Below are positions 40,174 to 42,500 of a stretch of 42,500 bases of DNA, one piece after another; positions within the stretch are counted from its first letter, which is position 1, and each line of letters starts with the position of its first letter. Source of the stretch: Sphaeroforma sirkka (Eukaryota; Opisthokonta; Ichthyosporea; Ichthyophonida); the NCBI GenBank assembly GCA_001586965.3, contig LUCW03001501.1, positions 32,501 to 75,000 of the forward strand, in the 5' to 3' direction. Under the pieces are notes generated by a model. The model made no database searches and had not been told where the DNA came from. It saw only the letters and a program-made list of their open reading frames with translations. Position numbers and translations under genes: made by a program.

Positions 40174-41838
40174 AAATAGATTGAATACGGTAATAGTATG
40201 ATGTATGCACAAATACACACTGATATATAGTATATAAATATACAATATACTTATGCTCGTACTATATGAGTTAGGTCTCTAGGTACTATTTATACATAGC
40301 TGACTAAAAGTAAGTGTAACCAGTTGGCTATGGTAGACTATAACTTGTACATTTGATTATTAAGCGTTGTTCTGCAAATCTGCATATTAAAGTATCGTCT
40401 ATTAAGCTTGAAATCAACTATGTATGCGAACATTTAAACCACTTCATTGCGAACCAAGAACGGTGTGACACGTGACTGAGAACAATACTACAACATAAAG
40501 ATTAGTTCGGAGTTGAAGATCATATACAATGAGGTGATAGTATTCCTGCTTCATGTATATTTCCAGAATATGCTTTGACTATGAATGTTATGTGTAGTCC
40601 TAGTTGCCAATAAAATAAGCTACGGCAATAAACTGGAGGTATATATCGAGGCCTTGTCGTATATGATTTTACTACGGATGCTAAGATATTGATACCAATG
40701 GTATAGTAATCATTGTAACGTACGAATGCATTTCACAATGCGACACAAAATGGTTCACAATGTTCTCTGAAGCACGTCCCTGATGGCAAAGTCAAGCTAT
40801 TAGCAGCGCACAACTACACATTAGAAACTGGTGCATCAGTCTCCGTGGCTTTCAGATAAAATGTTTCTCCTACTACTGGCGCTGTACGTGAAGCTTGTGA
40901 TTGCGGTATTGTCGAGAGCTGTTCAATTCACCCCCATCCCGTGCATAGTCTTCCTTACCGAAAGTACCCGTACAGGCCAAAGTAGTACAGTGTAGTGGCA
41001 GTAGCAGTTGGTTATATAACATGCCTAAAGAACATGACATTTTATGTAGTGTCGGGGGCAGGAGGCTGAGAAGAATATGATGAGGTAGCAACTACGGGAG
41101 GTGTGTTCACTATATGTTTTCTTGTTTGGTTTGAAGTATCGGATGCATTCAGTTCACTCTGGACAGTCATATGACTATCTATCAAGCATTGGCAGAAGGA
41201 ATCGACTTGTATCTACCTAGGAGAAGGCACACAGCATTGCATTTCCCGTGGTAGATCAACCTTACGTTTATGCCCACTATATACAACAAGTGGACAGGTC
41301 TTTTCTCCACACACAAGCATACGTTCATACTGAGATTTCCTTTAATTACATATGTTGTGTACGCGCACTGTGATAAACACCGTCCACGCGCCTGAGCTCA
41401 ATGCACGTCTTATGCCGCACGCGTGTCCCACTATCCATCTTCTCAGTTGTGCACAAATACCCCCCTATATACATATATGCTTCCAAATACAATCACACAA
41501 GCGTCGAAAGAGGCTCCAGCGGCAGACATATGTACAAGGGCACTTGGAATACGGTCCTTTCGTCATGCGGGGTTGTTCCTAGACTCCAGTATCGACACAA
41601 TTCACCGCGTATGCTATTCCCTACTTCAGTGCAGTGGCGTGTTCGATGGATCTCGTGCGTTGCCATGGGAACCGTTGCAAAGTTAAGCAGTCCTCGGGAT
41701 CCTTCAAGCTACATCGCCAATAGTAGAGGTTTTCAAGATGAGCATTCAACCAGCACTATATGGCTTTAAGCACAAGTTTAGCAGAAAGAGCACAGATCAT
41801 TTCCTTTAATGAGTGCATAATATACTCATAATATACTC

Positions 41839-41901
<63 letters not shown>

Positions 41902-41944
41902 TAAAACACAACCCACACACAGTACAATACAGCAACAAGCATAC
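40174..41944. other. Intergenic, no gene recognised; (TA)n near the end
   Basis: AT-rich, with short meaningless open frames. Plus-strand open stretches at 41352-41769 overlap in three frames without any domain. The last exon of the minus-strand PP2A gene should lie here, since the conserved protein ends only about ten residues after the exon at 41945, but I cannot place it. (TA)n occupies about 41844-41900. Confidence 0.5.
41844..41900. repeat. (TA)n microsatellite
   Basis: About 28 TA units, in the proposed last intron of the PP2A scaffold gene. Confidence 0.95.
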
Positions 41945-42185
41945 CTGCGATTAGAGCCTGGTGGGCGTAGTATTTAACGTCCATATCAGCGTCCGCCTCT
42001 AACGTATTGAGCACCGGCACGATGTTTGATTGGACCACAGTCTTGTCCTGGATGTTCTCCACGCACACCTTGAGTGTTCGCGCGACGTTAAAGCGTACGT
42101 TAGGAACGGCGTCGTTGGCCAATTGCAGGATGACGGGCAGCATGGTGTTGACAATCACGTCACTGCCCACCACAGGCGCCAGCAG
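41945..42185 (-). CDS. PPP2R1A: PP2A scaffold subunit A (PR65), C-terminal HEAT-repeat exon, partial
   Basis: The scaffold that holds the catalytic and regulatory subunits of protein phosphatase 2A in the cytoplasm and nucleus. One exon is visible, 42185 down to 41945. The acceptor is CATATACAG before CTG, and the donor GTATGC leaves phase 1. It encodes 80 residues matching the last HEAT repeats: VNTMLPVILQLANDAVPNVR, FNVARTLKVCVENIQ, then DADMDVKYYAHQALIAG, close to the DVDVKYFAQEAL end of PR65. The reading frame continues open upstream to 42317, but that part is intron (low-complexity SSPHQSFSHS). Upstream exons are outside the window to the right. The final exon, a few residues, was not found. 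The symbol follows the animal orthologue; one paralogue cannot be told from another. Confidence 0.9.
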
Positions 42186-42245
42186 CTGTATATGTGCAGA
42201 GGAGAGGCACAGGCAGAGAGGGGTTAGGGGAAGGGGTGGGGGAGA

Positions 42246-42299
42246 GTGTGAGAAGGTCTGGCGAGGTGATGAGTGTGAGAAGGACTGGTGAGGTGATGA
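42246..42299. repeat. 27-bp tandem duplication in PP2A intron
   Basis: GTGTGAGAAGG(T/A)CTGG(C/T)GAGGTGATGA twice, at 42246 and 42273, with two substitutions, just upstream of the PP2A exon. Confidence 0.9.
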
Positions 42300-42500
42300 G
42301 TGCAGGCAGTCGCGCACAGCAACGAACAGAGAGGGTGTTGTAGAGGGCAGAAGGCGTGTGTGTGCGTGGGTTACGATACGCGCAAAGTGCTGTGTACCGT
42401 GACGAAGGTATTAGTTTGGTTCATGTAGGTAAGTTGTGATAGACAGCTATTCTTAGAGATAAGGTATGATCGATATATGTGAACAGTGCATCAGTTGCAC

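Noticed and set aside
41640..41700. 5S rRNA-like phrase AGTTAAGCAGTCCTCGGG
   Set aside because: Only about 15 bases resemble 5S; the rest of the molecule and its stems are absent.

Overview
This is a eukaryotic, intron-rich window. Protein similarity runs in short blocks that end at GT...AG junctions and splice together in frame. Long low-complexity introns, (TA)n tracts, minisatellites and dead transposon coding sequence fill much of the rest. The intron density, an opisthokont-like UPF1 with an SQ/TQ tail, and a DIRS-type retroelement would fit a unicellular relative of animals such as an ichthyosporean. That placement is inference: nothing here fixes the species.

Layout. (1) 1-9089, plus strand: most of UPF1, the nonsense-mediated-decay RNA helicase, with its N-terminal Cys/His domain off the left edge. 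The exons from 313 onward sum to 2667 nt, exactly 889 codons including the stop. (2) 9090-13260: about 4 kb with no recognisable gene. (3) 13261-17046, minus strand: a multi-exon gene for a protein built from six copies of a cysteine/tryptophan module that I cannot assign to a known family. Its introns carry several unrelated tandem repeats. (4) 19318-23452, plus strand: a nine-exon D-2-hydroxyacid (D-lactate) dehydrogenase with a probable mitochondrial presequence and a roughly 690-bp minisatellite ending at a splice acceptor. (5) 24309-31138, minus strand: two broken genes in tandem. One is a MOV10/Armitage-like helicase. The other is an EXD1-like 3'-5' exonuclease-fold protein preceded by a Tyr/Asn/Gln-rich region and WPPKSSGYYD repeats. 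(6) 31448-33463, plus strand: an intact, intronless type II membrane glycosyltransferase of GT8 type. (7) 34990-36269, minus strand: a broken fragment of a plasma-membrane-type Ca2+-ATPase. (8) 36447-38760, plus strand: a decayed DIRS-like retrotransposon (reverse transcriptase, RNase H, tyrosine recombinase), followed to 40173 by a gag-like region with a damaged zinc knuckle. (9) 41945-42185, minus strand: a penultimate-type exon of the PP2A scaffold subunit A (PR65), running off the right edge.

How it fits together. UPF1, the D-lactate dehydrogenase, the GT8 enzyme and the PP2A scaffold look intact and housekeeping. Between them lies a stretch of pseudogenes and transposon remains whose in-frame stops are mostly TAG. 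Where homologues allow the ancestral codon to be guessed, C-to-T change (CAG to TAG, CGA to TGA) explains them. The two observations most worth following are the six-cysteine module protein and the side-by-side decay of two genes whose animal homologues work in small-RNA silencing.
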